Below, one piece after another: positions 8,488 through 15,362 of a stretch of 46,770 bases of DNA (the first letter of the stretch is position 1; the number at the start of each line of letters is the position of its first letter). The translations under genes and the position numbers were made by a program. The notes beneath the pieces are model-generated. The model ran no database searches and was not told the origin of the DNA. It worked only from the letters and a program-made list of their open reading frames with translations. This DNA is from JAJYVT01 sp035534455 (GTDB lineage Bacteria; Actinomycetota; Acidimicrobiia; Acidimicrobiales; RAAP-2). The DNA is taken from contig DATLRV010000004.1 in assembly GCA_035534455.1 (NCBI GenBank), positions 1 to 46,770 on the forward strand, in the 5' to 3' direction.

Positions 8488-9149
8488 CGCTCCCGGCCAT
8501 CGGTGAGCTGCTGGCACTGGACGGCGTCGCCGTGCGCTTCGGCGACCGCTGGGTGCTCGACGGGATCGACCTGCGCATCGAGCCCGGGTCGCCCCTCGGC
8601 ATCGCCGGACCCTCGGGTGCGGGCAAGACGGTGCTCTGCGCGGTCCTGGCCGGTGTCGTGCCGCCCTCGCGTGGCGAAGTCCGCTACGGCGACGTCCCGA
8701 TGGGCGAGGCGCGTCCGAGCGTCGGCTTGATCCTCCAGAACCACGGGTTGCTGAGCGGCCTGACCGCGGCGGAGAACGTCGCCTTCCCGCTCCAGGCCCG
8801 AGCCCTCGACCGGGCGACCGCGATCGAGCGCACCGCCGCGGCGCTCGACGCCGTGGGCCTCACCGAGCAGAAGGACCGGCCGGTCGACGAGCTGTCGGGC
8901 GGCCAGCGCCAGCGGGTCGGCGTGGCCCGGGCGCTCGCGGGCGAGCCGGCGGTCCTTGTGGCCGACGAGCCGACCGCCGAGCTCGACCCCGACAACCGCC
9001 AGCGCGTCCTCGACCTGCTGCTCGCCCACGCCGCCCGCGGCAACCTGGTCGTCATCGCGTCCGACGACCCCGAGGTCATCGCGGCGTGCAATCCCGTCGT
9101 GCACCTCCTCCAGGGCTCGATCGTCCGGACGAGCTCGTCCGCTTCCTGA
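8484..9149 (+). CDS. ABC transporter ATPase lacking the H-loop histidine
   Basis: A 221-residue ABC ATPase, third gene of the permease operon. Walker A is GPSGAGKT, the signature LSGGQRQRV is intact, and Walker B is VLVADEPTAELD. In the H-loop the usual TH is replaced: the sequence reads VIASDDPEVI, with Asp where the switch histidine should be. Together with the weak signature of the previous ATPase this predicts one intact and one degenerate ATP site in a heterodimer. Both belong to the MacB/LolD-like branch by the company they keep. No gene follows within 170 bp on the same strand. Confidence 0.88.
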   Translation: MTLPAIGELLALDGVAVRFGDRWVLDGIDLRIEPGSPLGIAGPSGAGKTVLCAVLAGVVPPSRGEVRYGDVPMGEARPSVGLILQNHGLLSGLTAAENVAFPLQARALDRATAIERTAAALDAVGLTEQKDRPVDELSGGQRQRVGVARALAGEPAVLVADEPTAELDPDNRQRVLDLLLAHAARGNLVVIASDDPEVIAACNPVVHLLQGSIVRTSSSAS

Positions 9150-9265
9150 TCCCGCCGCCGCCCATCCGCGCACGCGCACGACGCCATCGCGGAGGTCGAG
9201 GCCGGGCGCGTCGAGGCTCGTCTCGTCTTCGACCTCCGCTGAGGCCAACGCGGCCTCCTGGGTCA

Positions 9266-9292
9266 CGTCACATCCCTCCGCTCGACGGCGTC
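9266..9292 (+). promoter_or_regulatory. ECF41-type promoter in front of the sigma gene
   Basis: CGTCACA, 16 bp, then CGTC. The published ECF41 target promoter is TGTCACA-N16-CGTC, so only the first base differs. It ends 32 bp before the GTG of the ECF41-like sigma gene, the expected place for autoregulation. Confidence 0.65.
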
Positions 9293-9324
9293 ACGTGGAC
9301 GTTGGGACCGGGGAGGATAGGCCC

Positions 9325-10275
9325 GTGAGCGAATTGGCGACCGAGCAGTTCGAGGCGAGCCGGGCGAGGCTGCGGGCGATCGCCCGGCGGATGCTGGGCT
9401 CGGCGGCGGAGGCGGACGACGCCGTCCAGGAGGTATGGCTCCGGTTGCACAGGGCGCCGACCGAGGACATCGACAACCTGAGCGGGTGGCTCACCACGGT
9501 CGTGTCGCGGGTCTGCTTGGACATGCTCCGCTCCCGGTCGCGTCGACGGGAGGACGCCCTGGGCGACGGCCTCACGGATGGCGCTGCAGCCGGCGCATCG
9601 GTCGGCGCATCGGTCGGCGCATCGGTCGGCGCATCGGTCGGCGCAGACGCCGGCACGCCCGAGGCGGACGCCGTCCTCGCGGACACGGTCGGCTCCGCGC
9701 TGGTGGTCGTCCTCGACGCCCTCGAGCCGCACGAGCGCCTCGCCTTCGTGCTCCACGACCTCTTCGCGGTCCCCTTCGCCGAGATCGCGCTCATCCTCGG
9801 ACGCTCGCCTGCGGCCACCCGGCAGCTGGCGAGCCGTGCCCGCCGGCGCCTCCAAGGTGGCCGGACGGCGAGCGCCTCCGCGCCGCGTCCCGTCGGCTCC
9901 CGTCAGTCCGAGCTCGTCCAGGCGTTCCTCGCCGCCTCGCGCGAAGGGGACTTCGAGGCGCTCCTCGAGCTCCTCGACCCCGAGGTCATGCTGCGGTCCG
10001 ACCCGGTCGCAGTGCGTTCGGCCACCGCGCGCCGCGGGCGCGGGGCGCCGCCGCTCGCCGGGGAGGTCCGGGGCGCCGAGGCGGTTGCCCGCATCTTCGC
10101 CGGCCGGGCGGCAGAGGCCGAGCCTGCGCTGGTGGACGGCGTCCCGAGCGCGGTCTGGGCTCCCGGGGGCCAGCCGCGCGCGGCGATCCTCATGCGGTCC
10201 GAGCACGGCAAGATCGTCGAGATCGAGGTCGTCGCCGACCCCCGCAAGGTGCGGGCGCTCGACATCGTGCTCTGA
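9325..10275 (+). CDS. ECF sigma factor of the ECF41 type with SnoaL-like C-terminal domain
   Basis: A 316-residue RNA polymerase sigma factor. Region 2 covers about residues 5-75 (RRMLGSAAEADDAVQEVWLR, then WLTTVVSRVCLDMLRSR). Region 4 covers about 120-175 (LEPHERLAFVLHDLF, then the helix-turn-helix FAEIALILGRSPAATRQLASRARRR). A SnoaL-like domain of about 120 residues follows and ends in DPRKVR, close to the NPDKLR motif typical of ECF41, where the extension controls activity. The GTG start has GGGAGGA about 7 nt upstream. Unusually, the linker between regions 2 and 4 contains GASV repeats. ECF41 has no classical anti-sigma factor, and none is seen here. The promoter at 9266-9292 suggests autoregulation, and a similar one stands before the next operon. 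Confidence 0.88.
   Translation: MSELATEQFEASRARLRAIARRMLGSAAEADDAVQEVWLRLHRAPTEDIDNLSGWLTTVVSRVCLDMLRSRSRRREDALGDGLTDGAAAGASVGASVGASVGASVGADAGTPEADAVLADTVGSALVVVLDALEPHERLAFVLHDLFAVPFAEIALILGRSPAATRQLASRARRRLQGGRTASASAPRPVGSRQSELVQAFLAASREGDFEALLELLDPEVMLRSDPVAVRSATARRGRGAPPLAGEVRGAEAVARIFAGRAAEAEPALVDGVPSAVWAPGGQPRAAILMRSEHGKIVEIEVVADPRKVRALDIVL
9592..9639. repeat. 12-bp tandem repeat (GGCGCATCGGTC), four exact units
   Basis: Four exact copies in frame within the ECF41-like sigma gene, encoding (GASV)4, with a partial fifth copy after it. It lies between sigma regions 2 and 4, where it sets the length of the linker. Confidence 0.92.
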
Positions 10276-10281
10276 TCGCCG

Positions 10282-10308
10282 CGTCACATGTCGTCCCTCG
10301 CCGACGAC
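10282..10308 (+). promoter_or_regulatory. Second ECF41-like promoter, before the VOC/flavoenzyme pair
   Basis: CGTCACA, 16 bp, then CGAC. The -35 element is the same as at 9266 and the spacing is equal; the -10 has three of four bases. It lies 59 bp before the ATG at 10367, which suggests that the sigma factor drives the next two genes. Confidence 0.5.
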
Positions 10309-10366
10309 GTAGTCATGGAACCGCACACGAGGGCCGAGAGACCCGCCAGCACCACAGGAGCGAAAC

Positions 10367-10723
10367 ATGTCCAGCACCTCCCACGAAGGCATCAAGACCG
10401 TGCTGCACCCGGTGTCCGACCTGGCAAGGGCCAAGCCTGTGTACAAGGCGTTGCTCGGTACCGATCCTCAGGCCGACGCGCCCTACTACGTCGGCTTCGA
10501 CGTCGCCGGCCAGCACATCGGGCTCGTACCCGGTGGGGCGGCGCAGGGCATGGCGTCGCCGGTCGCGTACTGGCACGTCACGGACATCGAGGCGAAGCTG
10601 GCCGAGGTGATCGCTGCGGGCGCCACGTTGAAGGAGGCCGCACACGAGGTCGGCGGTGGTCGTCTGGTCGCGACCGTCACCGACCCCGACGGCAACGTGC
10701 TCGGCCTGCTGCAGGACCGGTGA
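10367..10723 (+). CDS. VOC-family (glyoxalase/bleomycin resistance-like) protein
   Basis: A 118-residue vicinal-oxygen-chelate fold protein. The start KTVLHPVSDLARAKPVYKALLG and the end DPDGNVLGLLQ are typical. VOC proteins are metal-dependent lyases, dioxygenases or binding proteins; the substrate cannot be told. The ATG follows CAGGAG. It overlaps the next gene as GTGA, so the two are co-translated. ECF41 sigma factors usually sit next to small oxidoreductase or epimerase genes; this pair fills that place, and a matching promoter lies upstream at 10282. Confidence 0.85.
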   Translation: MSSTSHEGIKTVLHPVSDLARAKPVYKALLGTDPQADAPYYVGFDVAGQHIGLVPGGAAQGMASPVAYWHVTDIEAKLAEVIAAGATLKEAAHEVGGGRLVATVTDPDGNVLGLLQDR

Positions 10724-11172
10724 GCGCTCCGGCGCGGCCCGGCGGGATCCGGCGCAGCGACACCGAGCAGCGGCTCGGCCACGACGCCGACGTCTGGGTG
10801 GCGAGCGCCTCGGCGGAGGGAGCGCCCTACCTCGTGCCGCTGTCGTTCGACTGGGACGGTGAGGCGCTGCTCGTGGCGACGCCGCCGGACAGCCCCACGG
10901 GACGGAACCTCGCGACGAACCCGGTGGGCCGCCTCGCGCTCGGCCCCACGCGCGATGTCGCGATGATCGACGGGGACGTGGAGGTCATCGAGGACGACGC
11001 CCTGTCGGCGGCGCGCCGTGCCCGCTTCGTCGCTCGCACGGGGTGGGACCCCGGCGAGGAGGCCACGCCGTACCGCTGGTTCCGGATCACCCCTCATCGC
11101 ATACAGGCGTGGCGCGAGGTGAACGAGCTGGCCGGCAGGGACCTGATGCGCGACGGTCGCTGGGTAGTCTGA
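10720..11172 (+). CDS. Pyridoxamine 5'-phosphate oxidase-like flavoenzyme, possibly F420-dependent
   Basis: A 150-residue split-barrel protein of the PPOX class. It has the typical start (TEQRLGHDADVWVASASAEGAPYLVPLSFDWDG broken over the first two strands), then the TGRNLATNP region and a DGDVEV strand. Many actinobacterial members bind F420 or FMN, or heme-like cofactors; the exact cofactor is uncertain. GTG start inside the stop of the VOC gene gives translational coupling, and no separate ribosome binding site is needed. Likely a member of the ECF41 unit. Confidence 0.8.
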   Translation: MSAPARPGGIRRSDTEQRLGHDADVWVASASAEGAPYLVPLSFDWDGEALLVATPPDSPTGRNLATNPVGRLALGPTRDVAMIDGDVEVIEDDALSAARRARFVARTGWDPGEEATPYRWFRITPHRIQAWREVNELAGRDLMRDGRWVV

Positions 11173-11287
11173 CGCTCGGGGGCCCGACGCTCGGGGGCTC
11201 GAGCGCCGCAGCGCGTGTCACCCGGCGTGCGCGCGCCGCTAGAGCATTTCTCGCAGCGCGACCGCGCGGAGCGAACGGGAGATGGAC

Positions 11288-11716
11288 ATGTCGAACGCCG
11301 ACAACTGGAATGACCGCATCATCGCCGACTTCCGGGCCAACGGCGGCCGGGTGGGGGGCGATTTCGAGGGCGCTCCGATGGTCCTCGTGCACCACGTCGG
11401 CCGGCGTTCGGGGCGCGAGTACGTCAACCCCATGATGTACATGGCCGACGACGAGGACGACGCGGCGGTCTACGTGTTCGCGTCGAAGGCCGGTGCCCCG
11501 ACCAACCCCGACTGGTACTACAACCTTCTCGCCGCCGGCGAGGGCTCCGTCGAGATCGGGACCGAGGCCTACAGGGTCACCGTCCGCGAGCTGTCCGGCG
11601 ACGAACGCGGCCGGGTCTACGACGAGCAGGCGAGGCGCTATCCGGGCTTTGCCGAGTATGCGGAGAAGACCGCCGGCATCCGGACCATCCCGGTCCTCGA
11701 GCTCCGAAGGGCGTGA
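11288..11716 (+). CDS. F420-dependent nitroreductase-family protein (Ddn type)
   Basis: A 142-residue split-barrel protein of the deazaflavin-dependent nitroreductase family (DUF385). The family motif HHVGRRSGREYVNPMMYM is present, followed by NPDWYYNLLA and the EIGTEAYRVTVREL strand. Members use reduced F420 to reduce quinones or nitroaromatic compounds. I chose the ATG at 11288 over 11282 because GGGAG lies 6 nt before it. It stands alone, 115 bp after the PPOX gene, behind a short GC-rich repeat. Confidence 0.85.
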   Translation: MSNADNWNDRIIADFRANGGRVGGDFEGAPMVLVHHVGRRSGREYVNPMMYMADDEDDAAVYVFASKAGAPTNPDWYYNLLAAGEGSVEIGTEAYRVTVRELSGDERGRVYDEQARRYPGFAEYAEKTAGIRTIPVLELRRA

Positions 11717-11853
11717 CCGCCGCGTAGGAGCTCCGCGGCCCGACCGGGCTCCCGCCACCCGCGGCCGCCCGCCGCGCCCGCACGCCCGCCGCGCCCGCCG
11801 CGCCCGCACCTGCATCCGCCCTCGCACCGGCCCGCAGCACGGTGGCCCCGGGC

Positions 11854-11859
11854 TACCGT
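11854..11859 (+). promoter_or_regulatory. -10 box of a probable leaderless P450 mRNA
   Basis: TACCGT lies 5 nt before the ATG at 11865, and no ribosome binding site is seen. A -10 box in this position places the transcription start at the start codon. Confidence 0.45.
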
Positions 11860-11864
11860 TGGAC

Positions 11865-13136
11865 ATGCCCGAACCCACGAGCTCGCCCGGCAAGTCGGGA
11901 GCACCGGGCGTCGCCGACGACTTCAACCCGTTCTTCGGACCGTTCGTGGACGACCCCGCCCCCGTCTTCGCGCGCGCCCGGGTGGAGGAGCCCGTCTTCT
12001 TCAGCCCGATCCTGAACAGCTGGGTGGTCACCCGCTACCAGGACGTGGTGACCGTCGTCCGGGACCCCGAGCGGTTCTCCTCCTTCGAGATCCTCTCCAT
12101 CAGGGACCTCCTCAGCCCGGAGGTCGCCGAGCGCGTCGGCGACGAGATCCCCATGGAGGGCACGCTGATCGGGCTCGATCCGCCCGTGCACACGAGGCTC
12201 CGCCGGGTGATGCAGAACACGTTCACCCCGACGCGCGTCGCGGGGTGGGAGAAGGAGATCGAAGCGCTCGCGCGCCAGCTCGTCGATGCCATGGTCGAGG
12301 GTGCCGGAGACGAGCGCCGCGCGGACCTCATCTCGTCGGTGCTGTTCCCGCTCCCGCTCACCGTGGTGCTCCGCCTCATCGGGATCCCGGAGGCCGAGCT
12401 CGAGCGCAGCGCCGCGACCTGCAAGGACTGGAACGACCTCGCGGTGGCTTTCCTGAGCGGCGTGCCGCTCGAGGAGCAGCTCCGGATGGCGGACGCCGTG
12501 CTCGGCTTCCACCACTACGTCCTCGAGCTCATCGCCGAACGCGAGGCCGAGCCCGCCGACGACCTGATCAGCGCGCTCGTCGCCGTCCGGCGAGAGGAAG
12601 GCTTGAGCGACCGCGAGCTGCTCTCGCTCCTGCCGGGGCTCGTGCTCGCCGGCCACGAGACGACCGCGAACCTCCTCGCGAACACGCTCTCGCACGTGCT
12701 CGCGCGCGACGGCGTCTGGCCCGCGATCTGCAGCGGGGAGCTTCCCGTTGCCGAGGTCGTGGAAGAGACGCTCCGCTACGACGGGCCGGTGATCGGGATG
12801 CCGCGGATCGTGACGGCCGACACCGAGCTCGGGGGTGCCGAGCTGCGAGCGGGTGAGCGCGTGTACGTGTCCTACTGGTCGGCGAACCGGGACGAGCAGT
12901 GGCTCGGGGACGCCGACGAGTTCCTGCCGGGCCGGCAGCAGGCGCCGCCGCACCTTGCCTTCGGGCGCGGGATCCACCACTGCATCGGGGCACCGCTGGC
13001 GCGCCTCGAGGCGTCCGTGACCATCCGGCTCTTGGCGGCCCGGCTCCCCGGGCTGCACCTGGTCGAGGGCTTCGTGCCCGAGCACGTCGGTCACTTCTTC
13101 GTCCGCAAGCTCGCCGCGCTGGACGTGTCCTGGTGA
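11865..13136 (+). CDS. Cytochrome P450
   Basis: A 423-residue soluble bacterial P450. The I-helix oxygen-activation motif is LAGHETTANLL, the K-helix ExxR is EETLR, and the heme loop is FGRGIHHCIGAPLARLE with the axial cysteine. No membrane anchor, so it needs separate ferredoxin partners; none is encoded in this window. The substrate is unknown. The start is chosen at ATG 11865, which follows a -10-like box by 5 nt and is probably leaderless. The DNA before it (about 11750-11830) is low-complexity CGCCCGCCG repeat. Confidence 0.92.
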   Translation: MPEPTSSPGKSGAPGVADDFNPFFGPFVDDPAPVFARARVEEPVFFSPILNSWVVTRYQDVVTVVRDPERFSSFEILSIRDLLSPEVAERVGDEIPMEGTLIGLDPPVHTRLRRVMQNTFTPTRVAGWEKEIEALARQLVDAMVEGAGDERRADLISSVLFPLPLTVVLRLIGIPEAELERSAATCKDWNDLAVAFLSGVPLEEQLRMADAVLGFHHYVLELIAEREAEPADDLISALVAVRREEGLSDRELLSLLPGLVLAGHETTANLLANTLSHVLARDGVWPAICSGELPVAEVVEETLRYDGPVIGMPRIVTADTELGGAELRAGERVYVSYWSANRDEQWLGDADEFLPGRQQAPPHLAFGRGIHHCIGAPLARLEASVTIRLLAARLPGLHLVEGFVPEHVGHFFVRKLAALDVSW

Positions 13137-13163
13137 CCGGGACGGTGCCCGCGGCGGTCCCGG
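13137..13163 (+). terminator. Possible hairpin terminator after the P450 gene
   Basis: CCGGGAC and GTCCCGG can pair around a 13-nt loop directly after the P450 stop. No run of T follows, so it is at best a weak or factor-assisted terminator. Confidence 0.3.
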
Positions 13164-13236
13164 GCGCGGGGTGCAACCGCAAGGCAGCCGGCTGAGGCGA
13201 CGGCGGCCGTCCATCCCCGCGATCCGACTCGGGTCG

Positions 13237-14850
13237 TCAGCCGAGTCGCGTCGGGACGGACTGGGCGAAGCGGAAGACGTCGTCGGCGTCGAACCGGCGC
13301 TTCACCTCGACGAGGCGGTGGAGGTTCGAGCCGTAGTAGGCCGTCGCCCAGTCGGCGAGCGCCGGGTCGATGTAGTTCTGGTAGGCGCCTTGCACGTGCG
13401 GCGCCAGGCCCGCGGCCGTCGACGAGAGCCAGGACGTCCCTGCGGAGACCACCGAGGGCGGCGCGCCGTTCTCCCAGAAGAAGCTCCATTGCGCGCACGC
13501 GAGCGCGTCGCGGTGCACGAACGCGGTCGCGTCCTTGGGCACCCGGTTCACTGCGCCGCCGTACGCGTCGAACACGATGCCGCCGCCCACTTCCGGAACG
13601 CCGCGGTCGAGCGCGGTCACCGCGTCGACGACGGCGGCGATGGTCTTGTCGGACGGCTGCGTGACGACGTAGGCCGACTTGGCCGCGAAGGCCGCGCGGG
13701 TGAGCGTGCCGCCCGGGTTCTGCGCCGGCAGGTGACACGCCGCGACGCTCTTGCCCTCGCATCCGGCTTCGACGAGCATTGCCGGGAGATAGTCCGCGGC
13801 GCTCACGACGTCGGTCGTCGGCGTCGCCCCGACCGCGGCCTGAAGTGGCTGCAGCAGCGAGGAGAGGGTGCCGACTTGGCCGCAGAAGACGCCCGTCACG
13901 CGCACGAAGGCTCCCCCCGCGCTCCCGGCCGACAGGAGCTGGCAGTTCGACCACAGCTCGTCGGGGGCGTCCGTGATCCACGGCGCCCACGCGCCGAGCG
14001 CGTCCGGCGCCGAGCTCCACGGCCACTCGAGGGTGAAGAGCGCGAGTGGCGGGATCGGGTGCACGTGGAACCGGAAGGAGGTGACGATCCCGAAGTTGCC
14101 CCCGCCCCCGCCCCGGCACGCCCAGAAGAGGTCCTCGTGGTGCCCCGGACCGCAGGCCAGCACCCTGCCGTCGGCGGTGACGATCTCGAGCCCGGCGAGC
14201 TGGTCGCAGGTGAGGCCGTACCGCCGCGAGAACACGCTGATCCCCCCGCCGAGCGTGAGCCCCGCGATGCCGACGGTCGGGCACGATCCGCCCGGGAGCA
14301 ACCGGCCGTGGCTGCCGAGCGCGGCGTAGACGTCGATCAGACGGGCGCCGGCGCCGACGGTCGCCCGCGTCCCCGCCGGGTTGACGCGCACGTCCGCCAT
14401 CCGCGTCACGTCGACCACGAGTCCCTGGCACACCGAGTAGCCGCCGTAGGAGTGGCCGCCGCTCCTCGCGGCGAGCTCGACCCCGTGCCGCCGCGCGAAG
14501 TCGACGCATCGCTGCACGTCCGACGGGGTCGTGCAGTAGGCGATCGCCGCGGGGAGGATGGTGTCGAAGCGTTCGTTGTAGAGCTGGGCGGCGGTCGCGT
14601 AGCCCGCGTCGGACGGGACGACGAGCGGCCCGGCGAGCGACCGCGCGAGGCTGCGCCAGGGGACCGAGCGCCCGTCGCCGAGGGCGCCCGCCGCGTCGCG
14701 CCTCGGGCCAGAGGCGCCGCCGGCCGCGGCGCCGGCGAGCCCCAACGCGGTGCCCGCGGCGGCGCGGAGGAACGCCCGACGGGTGACCGGGCGCGAAGGT
14801 GCCGGCGCCGCAGGGGGGTCGACGGCTACGGGCGGTGACGCCGTGCGCAC
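13237..14850 (-). CDS. Tat-exported FAD-linked oxidase of the berberine bridge enzyme type
   Basis: A 537-residue flavoprotein. A twin-arginine signal is visible (TRRAFLRAAAG, Arg24-Arg25, then an Ala/Gly-rich hydrophobic stretch). The FAD-binding domain has RSGGHSYGG with His133 and GGSCPTVG with Cys190, the two residues that carry bicovalent FAD in this family. The C-terminal BBE domain ends with YYGSNLHRLVEVKRRFDADDVFRFAQS. These enzymes oxidise alcohols, sugars or alkaloids with oxygen and release hydrogen peroxide. The GTG at 14850 lies inside the end of the Fur-family gene (25-bp overlap), so the two are probably co-transcribed. Peroxide production beside Fur/katG may be meaningful. Confidence 0.85.
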   Translation of the reverse strand: MRTASPPVAVDPPAAPAPSRPVTRRAFLRAAAGTALGLAGAAAGGASGPRRDAAGALGDGRSVPWRSLARSLAGPLVVPSDAGYATAAQLYNERFDTILPAAIAYCTTPSDVQRCVDFARRHGVELAARSGGHSYGGYSVCQGLVVDVTRMADVRVNPAGTRATVGAGARLIDVYAALGSHGRLLPGGSCPTVGIAGLTLGGGISVFSRRYGLTCDQLAGLEIVTADGRVLACGPGHHEDLFWACRGGGGGNFGIVTSFRFHVHPIPPLALFTLEWPWSSAPDALGAWAPWITDAPDELWSNCQLLSAGSAGGAFVRVTGVFCGQVGTLSSLLQPLQAAVGATPTTDVVSAADYLPAMLVEAGCEGKSVAACHLPAQNPGGTLTRAAFAAKSAYVVTQPSDKTIAAVVDAVTALDRGVPEVGGGIVFDAYGGAVNRVPKDATAFVHRDALACAQWSFFWENGAPPSVVSAGTSWLSSTAAGLAPHVQGAYQNYIDPALADWATAYYGSNLHRLVEVKRRFDADDVFRFAQSVPTRLG

Positions 14851-15248
14851 GAGGGGCACAGGCCACGGTAGGTGACCTCTACGCCCGTGACGAGGAAGCC
14901 ACCGAGGACGTCCGGGGGGACGTCGGGCGACGAGGACCTCGGCACGTCCCTGATCGCCTGGCACCCGTCGCAGACGAGGTGATCGTGGCGCTCGGTCACG
15001 TTCGGGTCGTAGCGCTTCGGGCCGTCCGTTACGTCCACCTCGAAGAGCTCGCCCATGGCGACCAGCTCGTTCAAGGTGTTGTAGACGGTGGCTCTGCTGA
15101 CCTCGGGGAGCCGCTCCCGGGCGAGGTCGTGGACCTGCTCGGCCGTGAGGTGCACGTGCTCGCCGACGAGCACCTCGGCCACCGCGCGCCGCTGTGCGCT
15201 CAGGCGCCATTCCCGGTCACGCAGCCTGGTGAGCAGGTCCGTCGTCAC
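14826..15248 (-). CDS. Fur-family regulator (FurA/PerR-like), divergent from katG
   Basis: A 140-residue Fur-family repressor. The winged helix is SRATVYNTLNELVAMGELFEV, a regulatory metal region HDHLVCDGC follows, and the structural zinc site is made by CDGC and CPSC. In actinobacteria such genes next to katG act as peroxide or iron sensors (FurA or CatR); divergence from katG fits this. The GTG start has no clear ribosome binding site, but TAGGCT lies 7 nt upstream, so the mRNA may be leaderless. The downstream flavin oxidase overlaps its end. Confidence 0.88.
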   Translation of the reverse strand: MTTDLLTRLRDREWRLSAQRRAVAEVLVGEHVHLTAEQVHDLARERLPEVSRATVYNTLNELVAMGELFEVDVTDGPKRYDPNVTERHDHLVCDGCQAIRDVPRSSSPDVPPDVLGGFLVTGVEVTYRGLCPSCARRHRP

Positions 15249-15255
15249 GCGGGGC

Positions 15256-15310
15256 AGCCTACCCGCTTGACTTGAGGTCGGTCGAGGATTAGAACAAATC
15301 TAGATATAGA
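15256..15310. promoter_or_regulatory. Divergent furA-type/katG promoter region with AT-rich dyads
   Basis: For katG, TTGACT (15267-15272), 17 bp, TAGAAC (15290-15295). For the Fur gene, TAGGCT on the minus strand (15256-15261). An AT-rich patch, strikingly unlike the surroundings, spans 15287-15310 and holds GATT-N6-AATC and TCTA-N4-TAGA inverted repeats over the katG -10 and transcription start. It is a good candidate for the Fur-family operator, though it does not match a Fur box I could name with certainty. Confidence 0.5.
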
Positions 15311-15362
15311 CGTATTCGGCGCCGGGATCCGCAGCCCGGCGGCGACCCGCGAGGAGGGCGAC

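Noticed and set aside
7956..9266. Long minus-strand open frame of 436 codons opposite the ABC ATPase genes
   Set aside because: It is antisense to two well-identified ATPases, has no family resemblance, and long antisense frames are expected in GC-rich DNA.
13137..13236. Small gene between the P450 and the flavin oxidase
   Set aside because: Only about 100 bases, with a hairpin and no start with a ribosome binding site.
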